Positions 9,017-16,385 of a stretch of 64,000 nt of DNA are shown here, piece by piece. The position numbers were made by a program, and so were the translations under genes. The notes beneath the pieces are model-generated. The model was not told the DNA's origin. It saw nothing but the letters and a program-made list of their open reading frames with translations, and did no database searches. This DNA is from CAWIMX01 sp963837345. Lineage in GTDB: Bacteria > Acidobacteriota > Vicinamibacteria > Vicinamibacterales > CAVVIG01. Location: assembly GCA_963837345.1 (NCBI GenBank), contig CAWIMX010000002.1:768787-832786 (forward strand), written 5' to 3'. The stretch's first letter is position 1, and every line of letters begins with the position of its first letter.

Positions 9017-9101
9017 AGCGGATCGAAAAGTTCGACGAGGTGGAGAGGTCGCGGTCGAATCCTGTGTTTGGAGATACGCTCACCATCCGGACCTGCGAAT
9101 C

Positions 9102-11399
9102 GTGAACCCTTCGAACCCTTCGAACCCTTCGAACCCCCCGAACCCCCCGAACCCCTTCGTGAACGTCGCGGTCCCCGTACCGGGTCTCGGCCTCCTCACG
9201 TATCGAGTGCCCGACGGGATGCCGCCGCCCGTGCGTGGTGCGCGAGTAATCGTACCGCTCGGCCGCCGCGTGGTCACGGGCCTCGTGGTCGAGCCGGCGG
9301 AGGCGGGCGCGGTCGCCGAAGAGGACATCAAGCCGGTTCGTCAGGTGCTGGACGAATCCGCGTTCGTTCCCGCATGCGTGATCGACCTCGCCCGCTGGAC
9401 GGCCGACTACTACGCGGCGGGTCCGGGCGAGGCGATCCTGTCGACGCTGCCGCCGATGAGCCGCGGCAGTCGGTCGGATGCCCACAAGACGGTGCGCATG
9501 GCCGCGATCACCGCGGCGGGCCTCGATGCGTCTCACGCCGGGCGCGTGGCCGGGCCCGACGCGCGCGGCGATCGCCTGTCGTCTCGACAGCGTGACGCGC
9601 TGGCGCTGCTCGCCGGTGCGCCGCAGGGGCTCTCCTCGACCGCGCTGGCGGCGCGCGGGGTGTCGGCCGATTCGCTCGCGCGGCTGGCCCGACACGGCTG
9701 GGTGAGCGTTAGGCGCGAGCGCATGGATCGCGACCCGTTCGGCCCGGTGCCGGAAGCGCCGGCCGGCGAGGCGCCCGCCCGCACACTGACCGCCGAGCAG
9801 GCCGTCGCCCTCCGGCGTCTGGAGGGCCTGGCGAGTCAGGCGGCGTTTCGCGTGGCCCTGCTGCATGGCGTAACCGGCAGCGGGAAGACCGAGATCTACC
9901 TTCGCGTGGCGGCCGAGGTGCGCCGTCGCGGCCGCGAGGTCCTGATGCTCGTGCCGGAAATCGCGTTGACACCGGCGCTCGCCTCGCTCTGCCGCGGGAC
10001 GTTCGGAGAGCGCGTCGCCATTCAGCACAGCGGGCTCTCGGACGGCGAACGCCACGACCAGTGGCAGCGGATTCGGCGGGGCGAGATCGACGTCGTCGTC
10101 GGCACGCGCTCGGCCGTGTTCGCGCCGCTCGAGCGGGTGGGCCTCGTCATCGTGGACGAAGAGCACGATGCCTCGTACAAGCAGGAGGAGAACCCGCGGT
10201 ACCACGGACGCGACGTGGCCATCGTGCGCGCACAGCGCGCCGGGGCGCTGGCCGTCCTGGGGTCCGCGACGCCGTCGCTCGAGAGCTACCATCACGCCAT
10301 GAGCGGCCGGTACGAACGCGTCGTGCTCGAGCGGCGGATTCTGGGCCGTCCGCTCGCCGGCGTGACCATCGTCGACATGCGCGAGGAATTCGCCGCGCTC
10401 GGGCCCGGCGTGGTGCTGAGCCGGGCGCTCCGCGACGGCCTGGCCGCGCGCATCGAACGGGGTGAGCAGTCGCTCGTGCTGCTCAACCGCCGCGGTTTCG
10501 CCACGGCCGTGTTCTGCCGTCAATGCGCGTGTGCGCTCGACTGCCCGAACTGCAGCGTGTCGCTCGTCGTTCACGGCTCGGGCGCCTCACGCCGCGCCCG
10601 CTGTCACTACTGCAACTATGCGACGCGCGTGCCGCCGGCGTGCCCGGTATGCGCGGGTCCGTTTCTCGAGCAGACGGGCTTCGGCACCGAGCGCGTCGAG
10701 GCGGAGGTCCGCACGGCCTGTCCCGGCGCGCGGGTCGCACGGCTCGACCGCGACGCGATCCGGAGGAAAGGCGCGCTCGACCTGCTGCTCGGCCGCTTTC
10801 GCGCGGGCGAGATCGACATCCTCGTCGGCACGCAGATGATCGCGAAGGGACACGATTTTCCCCGGGTGACCCTGGTCGGCGTCGTGTCGGCCGATGTCGG
10901 CCTCGGCCTCGCGGATTTCCGGGCGTCGGAACGCACGTTTCAGCTGCTTACGCAGGTGGCCGGCAGGGCCGGGCGCGGGGAGCGGCCGGGCGAGGCGATC
11001 GTGCAGACGCTCTATCCCACCCACTACAGCATCGAGCTCGCCTGCCGGCAGGACTATCCCGCGTTCTACGAGAGGGAAATCGCGTACCGTGCGCACATGC
11101 GGTACCCCCCGCTCCTGTCGGTGGTGAATGTCATCGTGCGGGCGAAGACTTTCGCGGGCGCGATGGACGATGCCGGCGACATCGCCGACCGGCTGCGCGT
11201 CGGCGGCGAGCGGACCTACACGGTGCTCGGGCCCGCGCCGGCTCCGCTCGGACGTCTCCGTGGCGAATACCGCGCTCAGCTGCTGCTGAAGGGCAGCAAT
11301 CGCCGACGGATGCGCGACGGTCTGCTGGCGGCGCTTGCCGCCCGTCCGGAGCTGCAGCGGCGAACGATCGTCGACGTGGATCCGGTCAGCATCCTCTGA
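9102..11399 (+). CDS. priA: Primosomal replication restart helicase PriA
   Basis: A superfamily 2 DNA helicase that reloads the replisome at stalled forks. Visible motifs are Walker A GVTGSGKTEIYL, the DEEH box in VDEEHDASYKQ, and eight zinc-binding cysteines in the CRQCACALDCPNC and CHYCNYATRVPPACPVC block. The N-terminal fork-binding domain starts at VNVAVPVPGLGLLTY. The longest frame (765 residues) begins at GTG 9102 and includes the NPSNPS repeat peptide. Starting at GTG 9159 gives about 746 residues and places the usual PriA N-terminus first, so 9159 may be the real start. The gene is flanked by a 9-base tandem repeat at its start and an 8-base tandem repeat right after its stop. Confidence 0.93.
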   Translation: MNPSNPSNPSNPPNPPNPFVNVAVPVPGLGLLTYRVPDGMPPPVRGARVIVPLGRRVVTGLVVEPAEAGAVAEEDIKPVRQVLDESAFVPACVIDLARWTADYYAAGPGEAILSTLPPMSRGSRSDAHKTVRMAAITAAGLDASHAGRVAGPDARGDRLSSRQRDALALLAGAPQGLSSTALAARGVSADSLARLARHGWVSVRRERMDRDPFGPVPEAPAGEAPARTLTAEQAVALRRLEGLASQAAFRVALLHGVTGSGKTEIYLRVAAEVRRRGREVLMLVPEIALTPALASLCRGTFGERVAIQHSGLSDGERHDQWQRIRRGEIDVVVGTRSAVFAPLERVGLVIVDEEHDASYKQEENPRYHGRDVAIVRAQRAGALAVLGSATPSLESYHHAMSGRYERVVLERRILGRPLAGVTIVDMREEFAALGPGVVLSRALRDGLAARIERGEQSLVLLNRRGFATAVFCRQCACALDCPNCSVSLVVHGSGASRRARCHYCNYATRVPPACPVCAGPFLEQTGFGTERVEAEVRTACPGARVARLDRDAIRRKGALDLLLGRFRAGEIDILVGTQMIAKGHDFPRVTLVGVVSADVGLGLADFRASERTFQLLTQVAGRAGRGERPGEAIVQTLYPTHYSIELACRQDYPAFYEREIAYRAHMRYPPLLSVVNVIVRAKTFAGAMDDAGDIADRLRVGGERTYTVLGPAPAPLGRLRGEYRAQLLLKGSNRRRMRDGLLAALAARPELQRRTIVDVDPVSIL
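9104..9157 (+). repeat. Six tandem 9-base units at the priA start
   Basis: Six consecutive units: gaacccttc three times, gaacccccc twice and gaacccctt once. The tract begins inside the annotated GTG of priA and ends one base before a second, in-frame GTG (9159). If translated it encodes NPSNPSNPSNPPNPPNP. Because the period is a multiple of three, the tract can lengthen or shorten without breaking the frame. Confidence 0.95.
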
Positions 11400-11400
11400 A

Positions 11401-11456
11401 CTGAGGAACTGAGGAACTGAGGAACGGGGGAACGGGGGAACTCGGGAACGGGGACC
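11401..11456 (+). repeat. Seven tandem 8-base units after priA
   Basis: Seven contiguous 8-base units run from two bases after the priA stop codon almost to the next gene: ctgaggaa three times, cgggggaa twice, ctcgggaa and cggggacc. The internal 13-mer ctgaggaacgggg (11417-11429) is repeated exactly at 21235-21247 inside a long hairpin. The tract has no symmetry of its own and no T-run, so it does not look like a terminator. Confidence 0.95.
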
Positions 11457-11478
11457 GGCGGTGAGGGGCGCAACCAGC

Positions 11479-12963
11479 ATGGAGCCGAGCTACCGCGTGG
11501 CGGGCTGGCTGTTCTTCCGCCTTCTGGGGCTGGCGTATCTCCTGGCGTTCTGGTCGCTCGGGCTGCAGATCGTGGGGCTGATCGGGCACGACGGCATCCT
11601 TCCGGCGGCGTCCTACCTGGCGCGGGCGCGCGAGGTGCTCGGCGGCGTCTCCCGCGTTCACCTGCTGCCGACGCTCGCGTGGGTCAGCGCGAGCGACGCG
11701 TTCCTTCGCGGTTTGTGTGTGGCCGGCAGCCTGCTCGCGCTGCTCCTGACGCTCGGCATCGGGCCGGCGTTGGTGCTGCCGGTCCTGTGGCTGCTGTATC
11801 TGTCGCTCACCGTGGTCTGCGGCGACTTTCTGGCCTATCAATGGGATGCGCTGCTGCTCGAGACCGGCCTGCTGGCCGCCTGGGCGGCGCCATGGACGCT
11901 CCGGGATCGCCTCGACCGCGCCCGCGATCTGCCCGCGATCGGACGCGCGTTGCTGCTCTGGCTCCTGTTCCGCCTGATGGTGGGCTCGGGCGCCGTGAAG
12001 CTCGCCAGCGGCGATCCGACCTGGCGCCGCCTGACCGCGCTCGCGTATCACTTCTGGACGCAGCCGCTGCCGACGCCCGGCGCCTGGTACGCCAGCCTGC
12101 TGCCCGGCTGGATGCTCCGAAGCGCAACCGCGGCCACCCTCGGCATCGAGCTGGTCCTGCCGTTTGCCGTGCTTCCCCTGGTGCCCACGCGCCTGCGACG
12201 CTGGTCCTGCGGGCTGCTCATCGGCCTGCAGGCCGCGATCGCGGTAACCGGCAACTACGCCTTCTTCAACGTCCTGGCGATCGCCCTCTGCGTGCTGATG
12301 CTCGACGACACGCTGCTCATGCGGTTCGTGCCCGAGCGTCGGCGCCCGGATGCGTTCCGACCGCCAGTCGAACGGGCTCATCTCGCGGGAACGCCGCGAT
12401 GGGCGCTCGTCGTCCTGGCGGCCGTCGTCGTGCCAGTGTCCGCCACGCGCTTCGCGGGCAGCCTCGGCGTGGACGCCGGCGTGCCGATCGTCGACGATCT
12501 CGCCGTCGCGCTCGCGCCGTTTCGCAGCGTCAATGCCTACGGGCTCTTCGCCGTCATGACGACCCACCGCCCCGAGATCGTCGTGGAGGGCTCAGACGAT
12601 CGCCTGGCGTGGAGGCCGTACGAATTCGAGTACAAGCCCGGCGACGTGGACCGGCGTCCTCCGTGGGTGGCGCCGCACCAGCCTCGGCTCGACTGGCAGA
12701 TGTGGTTCGCGGCGCTCGAACGGTACGAGGAGAACCCGTGGTTTCAGGCGTTCTGCAGGCGCCTCCTGGAAGGCGCGCCAGACGTTGTCGCCCTCGTCGC
12801 GCGCGACCCGTTTCCGGGCCGGCCACCGAAATATGTCCGCGGCGTTCTGTTCGAGTATCGCTTCTCGACGCCCGAAGAGCGGCGGCGGACGGGCGCCTGG
12901 TGGTCGCGTGCGCGCGTCGGAAACTATTCCCCCGTGCTGTCGCTCGATCCGAACGCGCCCTGA
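11479..12963 (+). CDS. Lipase maturation factor family membrane protein
   Basis: A 494-residue polytopic membrane protein. About eight hydrophobic segments occupy the first 330 residues. The C-terminal part carries the family-like stretches LDWQMWFAALERYEENPWF and PKYVRGVLFEYRFSTPEE. Eukaryotic LMF1 helps lipases fold in the ER; the bacterial relatives are uncharacterised, so folding of secreted enzymes is only a family-based guess. An upstream in-frame GTG (11461) exists, but the ATG at 11479 directly precedes the first conserved residues and is preferred. The convergent gene downstream ends 15 bases away. Confidence 0.85.
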   Translation: MEPSYRVAGWLFFRLLGLAYLLAFWSLGLQIVGLIGHDGILPAASYLARAREVLGGVSRVHLLPTLAWVSASDAFLRGLCVAGSLLALLLTLGIGPALVLPVLWLLYLSLTVVCGDFLAYQWDALLLETGLLAAWAAPWTLRDRLDRARDLPAIGRALLLWLLFRLMVGSGAVKLASGDPTWRRLTALAYHFWTQPLPTPGAWYASLLPGWMLRSATAATLGIELVLPFAVLPLVPTRLRRWSCGLLIGLQAAIAVTGNYAFFNVLAIALCVLMLDDTLLMRFVPERRRPDAFRPPVERAHLAGTPRWALVVLAAVVVPVSATRFAGSLGVDAGVPIVDDLAVALAPFRSVNAYGLFAVMTTHRPEIVVEGSDDRLAWRPYEFEYKPGDVDRRPPWVAPHQPRLDWQMWFAALERYEENPWFQAFCRRLLEGAPDVVALVARDPFPGRPPKYVRGVLFEYRFSTPEERRRTGAWWSRARVGNYSPVLSLDPNAP

Positions 12964-12977
12964 AGCCAGAGGTTCGT

Positions 12978-13925
12978 CTAGCCTCCGCCGAGCAGGCGCG
13001 TTGTTTCGATGGGCGCCGGCGTGAAGCAGAGCACGAACATGATCAGCGCCAGGACGGCCAGGTACATGCGCGTCCGATCCAGCGGCACGTCCTGATCGAA
13101 AACCGGAGGATGCCGGGGACCGAACGTCACCAGCATCACGATCATCAGCCCCGTCCAGACGAGCCAGCTGCTCGAGAAGTAGGTCAGCACGACGGCGACG
13201 CCCATCATCGCGAACGTCACGATCGTGGAACGCCGCCCGAGGACCGCATACGAAATGTGACCGCCATCGAGCTGACCGATCGGAAACAGATTCAGCGCGG
13301 TGGCCAGCAGCCCGAACCAGGCGGCGAACGCCATCGGGTGCAGGTTGAGCGAGTAGCCATCCGGCGGGGCGCCCCAGAAGACCGCCTCGGCCGCGCGGAA
13401 CAACAGCGGCTCGCCGAGCTCGATGCCCACGAAGTCGGCAGGCACGCGCACCACATGCGACAGCGCGACGCCGATGAAGAGCGCCGGCAGCGCGACCACG
13501 AAGCCGGCGATCGGCCCGGCGATTCCGATGTCGAACAGCATCCGCTTGGTCGGAATAGGTTCGCGGATGCGGATCACCGCCCCGAGCGTGCCCGTCAGGA
13601 GCGGCGCCGGAATGAAATACGGCAGAGAGGCGTCGACGTCATAATAGCGGCACGCGAAATAATGGCCGAGCTCGTGCGAGCCGAGGATGGCGAGGATGGT
13701 GAGGCTGTACCACAGGCCGCGGAGGAAAAATCGCCAGTCGAGCGGGCCGGCGACGTCCGAGAAGTCAGCCAGGTAGCTGGCGTACTGCGCCGCCCCCACG
13801 GCCGTCGTCGTGACCAGGGTCAGGGCGACGAGCAGGACATGCAACCACACGCGATCCTGGAACTTGCGCCGCGGCGTCCAGGAAAACGGAGGGAGAGACG
13901 GGGAGAGCTCGTGAGTGGGATCCAA
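12978..13925 (-). CDS. M50-family site-2-type membrane metalloprotease
   Basis: A 315-residue polytopic protein with the zinc motif HELGH (in ILGSHELGHYFACRY) near residue 80. The second zinc-ligand motif LDGGH, preceded by LFPIGQ, lies on a later helix near residue 220. This is the site-2 protease layout, in which the active site is buried in the membrane. No PDZ domain is visible. Substrates are unknown; relatives cleave anti-sigma factors or clear signal peptides. The frame begins at a TTG directly abutting the stop codon of the HU gene, so the two genes are probably co-transcribed. A later start is possible, since the first 20 residues are poorly conserved. Confidence 0.85.
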   Translation of the reverse strand: MDPTHELSPSLPPFSWTPRRKFQDRVWLHVLLVALTLVTTTAVGAAQYASYLADFSDVAGPLDWRFFLRGLWYSLTILAILGSHELGHYFACRYYDVDASLPYFIPAPLLTGTLGAVIRIREPIPTKRMLFDIGIAGPIAGFVVALPALFIGVALSHVVRVPADFVGIELGEPLLFRAAEAVFWGAPPDGYSLNLHPMAFAAWFGLLATALNLFPIGQLDGGHISYAVLGRRSTIVTFAMMGVAVVLTYFSSSWLVWTGLMIVMLVTFGPRHPPVFDQDVPLDRTRMYLAVLALIMFVLCFTPAPIETTRLLGGG

Positions 13926-14195
13926 TTACCCGATATTTTGCAGGTCCTTGCCGGGCTTGAACCGGATGGTGCGGCCCGGGGGGATGCGTACCTCTTTGCC
14001 GGTCCGGGGGTTGCGGCCGATGCCCCGCTTGCGCGGCTTCACCTGAAAGACGCCGAATCCGCGCAGCTCGATCCGTTCGCCGCGCTGCATGGAGGTGCGC
14101 ATCGCGTCGAACACGGCGTCGACCGCCACCTCGGCCTTGACCTTGGTGATATCGGCGATGCGCGAGACCTCGTTCACGATGTCGACCTTGATCAT
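13926..14195 (-). CDS. HU/IHF family DNA-binding protein
   Basis: An 89-residue histone-like protein. It opens with MIKVDIVNEVS, the helical dimerisation half, and carries the beta-arm signature RGFGVFQVKPRKRGIGRNPRTG with the tip proline that intercalates in DNA, ending IRFKPGKDL. It binds and bends DNA as a dimer. An AGGAGACC Shine-Dalgarno sequence precedes the ATG at the normal distance, and a strong sigma-70 promoter lies just upstream. HU versus IHF cannot be separated from this sequence; a homodimeric HU is more likely. Confidence 0.93.
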   Translation of the reverse strand: MIKVDIVNEVSRIADITKVKAEVAVDAVFDAMRTSMQRGERIELRGFGVFQVKPRKRGIGRNPRTGKEVRIPPGRTIRFKPGKDLQNIG

Positions 14196-14223
14196 GCTTA
14201 GGGTCTCCTGCCGGCTGGTAACT

Positions 14224-14252
14224 ACTATAGATTCTTGAACTTACGTAGTCAA
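14224..14252 (-). promoter_or_regulatory. Strong sigma-70 promoter of the HU gene
   Basis: On the minus strand, TTGACT (complement of 14247-14252) and TATAGT (complement of 14224-14229) are separated by exactly 17 bases, five of six matches in each box. It lies in an AT-rich island between divergent genes, 28 bases before the HU start codon, leaving room for the visible ribosome binding site. Confidence 0.75.
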
Positions 14253-14300
14253 GGAATAGGCTAACTTACTTTTACAGTTTGGCAGGCTGCGACCCTGAAA

Positions 14301-15665
14301 ATGGCCAGAAAACCCCAGTCGGTCGTGTTGGTCGGACGCCCGAACGTCGGCAAGTCGACGCTGTTCAACCGCATGACCGGCGCCCGTCAGGCCATCGTCG
14401 CCCCGGTTGCCGGCACCACACGGGATCTCGTCACGCGTCTGCTGGTCTGGCGCGGCCGTTCGTTCCAGCTGATCGATACGGGCGGCATGTTCGGCGCGAG
14501 CCAGGACCCGCTGCAGGAGCTCGTGTTCGCCCACGGCCGCAAGGCCCTGGGAGACGCCACGATGGTCGTCCTTGTGGTCGACGGGCGCGAGGGGCTGGTA
14601 CCCGGCGACGAGGCGATTGCGCAGGAGCTGCGCCGCCTCGACCGACCCGCGTTGCTCGCCATCAACAAGACCGACGACAAGCGCGCGAAGGCGGGCGTGC
14701 TGGAATTCTACCGGCTCGGGTTCGAGCCGGTGTTCGAAATCTCGGCGGAGCACGGGCAGGGCGTCGCCGAGCTGCTGGACGAGATTGTCGAGCGGCTTGG
14801 GGCCTCGGGTAACGGGGCCGCGTTGGACGACGAGGCGGAGGGCGAGGACAAGCCGGCGGGCCTCGAAACGTCGATTGCCGTGGTCGGGCGGCCGAACGCC
14901 GGCAAGTCCTCGCTGCTGAACCGACTGCTGAACGAAGAGCGGGCACTCGTGAGCGACCTGCCGGGCACGACGCGCGATCCGGTCGAAGGTATCGTCACCT
15001 GGCACCGGCGGAGGTTCCGGCTGGTGGACACGGCCGGGATGCGGAAAGTGGGACGCGTCGCGCGGGGCGGCAAGGTGGAGCTGGTGAGCGTGCTGGCCGC
15101 GCGACGCGCGATCGCCGACGCGGACGTCGTGGCGCTCGTGATCGACGCGAGCGTCGGCGCGACCGATCAGGATGCGGCAATCGGTGGCGAAGCCGATCGC
15201 GCCGGGCGCGGCGTCGTGATTGTGGCCAACAAGTGGGACCTGGTGAAGAGTCCGGCCAGCGCCTTCGTGAAGTCGTTCGACGGCGAGCTGCGAGACCAGC
15301 TGAAGTTTCTCGACTACGCGCCCATCCTGCACGTGTCGGCGCTGACGGGCGAGCGCGCACCGCGCGTGCTCGAGACGATTGATCAAGTGGCGGTCGCCCG
15401 CCGCCAGCGCGTGCCGACGCCGCAGCTCAACAAGTTCCTGGAGGAGGTGACGCGGGCGAACCCGCCGGTCAGCCCGGGGCGGAAACACGTGCGCATCCTG
15501 TACGCGGCGCAGGTGGGCGTGGCGCCGCCGACGTTCGTGTTCTTCACCAACGTCGCCACCACGTTCCACTTCTCCTACGAGCGGTTCCTGGTGAATCAAC
15601 TCCGGGACCGCTTCGGGTTCGTGGGCACGCCCGTCCGGATCCAGGTGAGACGGCGGCCGAAATAG
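14301..15665 (+). CDS. der: Ribosome biogenesis GTPase Der (EngA)
   Basis: A 454-residue protein with two tandem GTPase domains, unique to Der. Domain 1 has GRPNVGKSTLFNR, DTGG and NKTD; domain 2 (from about residue 192) has GRPNAGKSSLLNR, DTAGMRK and NKWDLV. A C-terminal KH-like domain follows (TPQLNKFLEEV, RILYAAQVGVAPPTFVFF). Der is essential for 50S subunit maturation. The gene diverges from HU. The last residues (VRIQVRRRPK) match the usual Der end, so it is complete. Confidence 0.95.
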   Translation: MARKPQSVVLVGRPNVGKSTLFNRMTGARQAIVAPVAGTTRDLVTRLLVWRGRSFQLIDTGGMFGASQDPLQELVFAHGRKALGDATMVVLVVDGREGLVPGDEAIAQELRRLDRPALLAINKTDDKRAKAGVLEFYRLGFEPVFEISAEHGQGVAELLDEIVERLGASGNGAALDDEAEGEDKPAGLETSIAVVGRPNAGKSSLLNRLLNEERALVSDLPGTTRDPVEGIVTWHRRRFRLVDTAGMRKVGRVARGGKVELVSVLAARRAIADADVVALVIDASVGATDQDAAIGGEADRAGRGVVIVANKWDLVKSPASAFVKSFDGELRDQLKFLDYAPILHVSALTGERAPRVLETIDQVAVARRQRVPTPQLNKFLEEVTRANPPVSPGRKHVRILYAAQVGVAPPTFVFFTNVATTFHFSYERFLVNQLRDRFGFVGTPVRIQVRRRPK

Positions 15666-15677
15666 CGGGCCGGATGC

Positions 15678-15683
15678 TATACT
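15678..15683 (+). promoter_or_regulatory. Putative -10 box of the MerR-type regulator
   Basis: TATACT lies 24 bases before the ATG at 15708 in the short gap after der. No good -35 match sits 16-18 bases upstream, where the der stop codon falls, so this is a weak call. Confidence 0.35.
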
Positions 15684-15707
15684 TTTCGAGCCGATTTCCG
15701 GCGCCGC

Positions 15708-16208
15708 ATGGCCGAGAGCACTGCTCCCATCGAGATTCCCAAGCGCGCGCTCTTCAAGGCGGGTGAGGTGTGCGATCTCGCCAAGGTGCAGCCGTACGTG
15801 CTGAAGTCGTGGGAGGCGGAATTCCCCGGTCTGGGCGTGGCGAAGACGGCCGGCGGCCCCCGCGTGTACCGGCGCGAGGACGTCCAGCAGGTCCTGCGGA
15901 TCAAGCACCTGCTGCTCGTCGAAGGCCTCACACTGGCGGGCGCCCGTCGTCGCCTCGAGGAGGACACGTCGCCGGCGACGGGGGCGGCCGACATCGACGA
16001 GTTGCTCGGCCGCAACGCGCGCGAGCGGATCACGGCCGTGCGTCGCGGCCTGCGGGGGCTGCTGGATCTGCTGGCCGCGCGCGGAGAGGCCTTTCAGCTC
16101 GTGACGCCCGCCACGCCACGCGGCGCGAGACTGGTGACGCCCAGCCGGAAGAAGGCGGCCAAGACCAAGGCCGGGCCGCGACGTCCGTCGCGCGCCCGCC
16201 GGCGTTGA
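15708..16208 (+). CDS. MerR-family transcriptional regulator
   Basis: A 166-residue protein whose first 85 residues form a MerR-type winged helix: FKAGEVCDLAKVQPYVLKSW, then GGPRVYRREDVQQVLRIKHL, matching helix-turn-helix and wing. Unlike metal-sensing MerR proteins there is no cysteine effector site. A short helical segment and a lysine/arginine-rich tail (KKAAKTKAGPRRPSRARRR) follow, which may bind DNA non-specifically. Small MerR proteins of this kind are common between der and a tRNA or in integration-host-factor neighbourhoods, but the target genes here are unknown. Confidence 0.8.
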   Translation: MAESTAPIEIPKRALFKAGEVCDLAKVQPYVLKSWEAEFPGLGVAKTAGGPRVYRREDVQQVLRIKHLLLVEGLTLAGARRRLEEDTSPATGAADIDELLGRNARERITAVRRGLRGLLDLLAARGEAFQLVTPATPRGARLVTPSRKKAAKTKAGPRRPSRARRR

Positions 16209-16220
16209 GCGGAAGGGCAT

Positions 16221-16297
16221 CGGGATGTAGCGCAGCCTGGTAGCGCACTTGACTGGGGGTCAAGGGGCCGCCGGTTCGAATCCGGCCATCCCGACCA
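16221..16297 (+). tRNA. tRNA-Pro (anticodon GGG)
   Basis: A 77-base tRNA with the CCA end encoded. The acceptor stem pairs CGGGATG with CATCCCG. The D-arm is GCGCAGCCTGGTAGCGC. The anticodon stem CTTGA/TCAAG encloses the loop CTGGGGG with anticodon GGG. The T-arm contains GGTTCGAATCC. It reads proline codon CCC/CCU. It lies 12 bases after the MerR gene. Confidence 0.97.
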
Positions 16298-16385
16298 TTT
16301 TTCCGCCCGTTCGTTCGTCCCCCTCCGACGCGGGCCTCATTTCATCCATCCACGAGAGGCTGATGGCTCGCTCGAGAAACGCAGT

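Noticed and set aside
9104..11456. CRISPR array
   Set aside because: The repeats are 7-9 bases with no spacers, and no cas gene is in the window.
11401..11456. Transcription terminator after priA
   Set aside because: The tract is a direct repeat without self-complementarity or a T-run.
14241..16220. 659-residue minus-strand open frame opposite der and the MerR gene
   Set aside because: It is antisense to two well-supported genes, is rich in Arg, His and Gly as expected of shadow frames in GC-rich DNA, and shows no domain.
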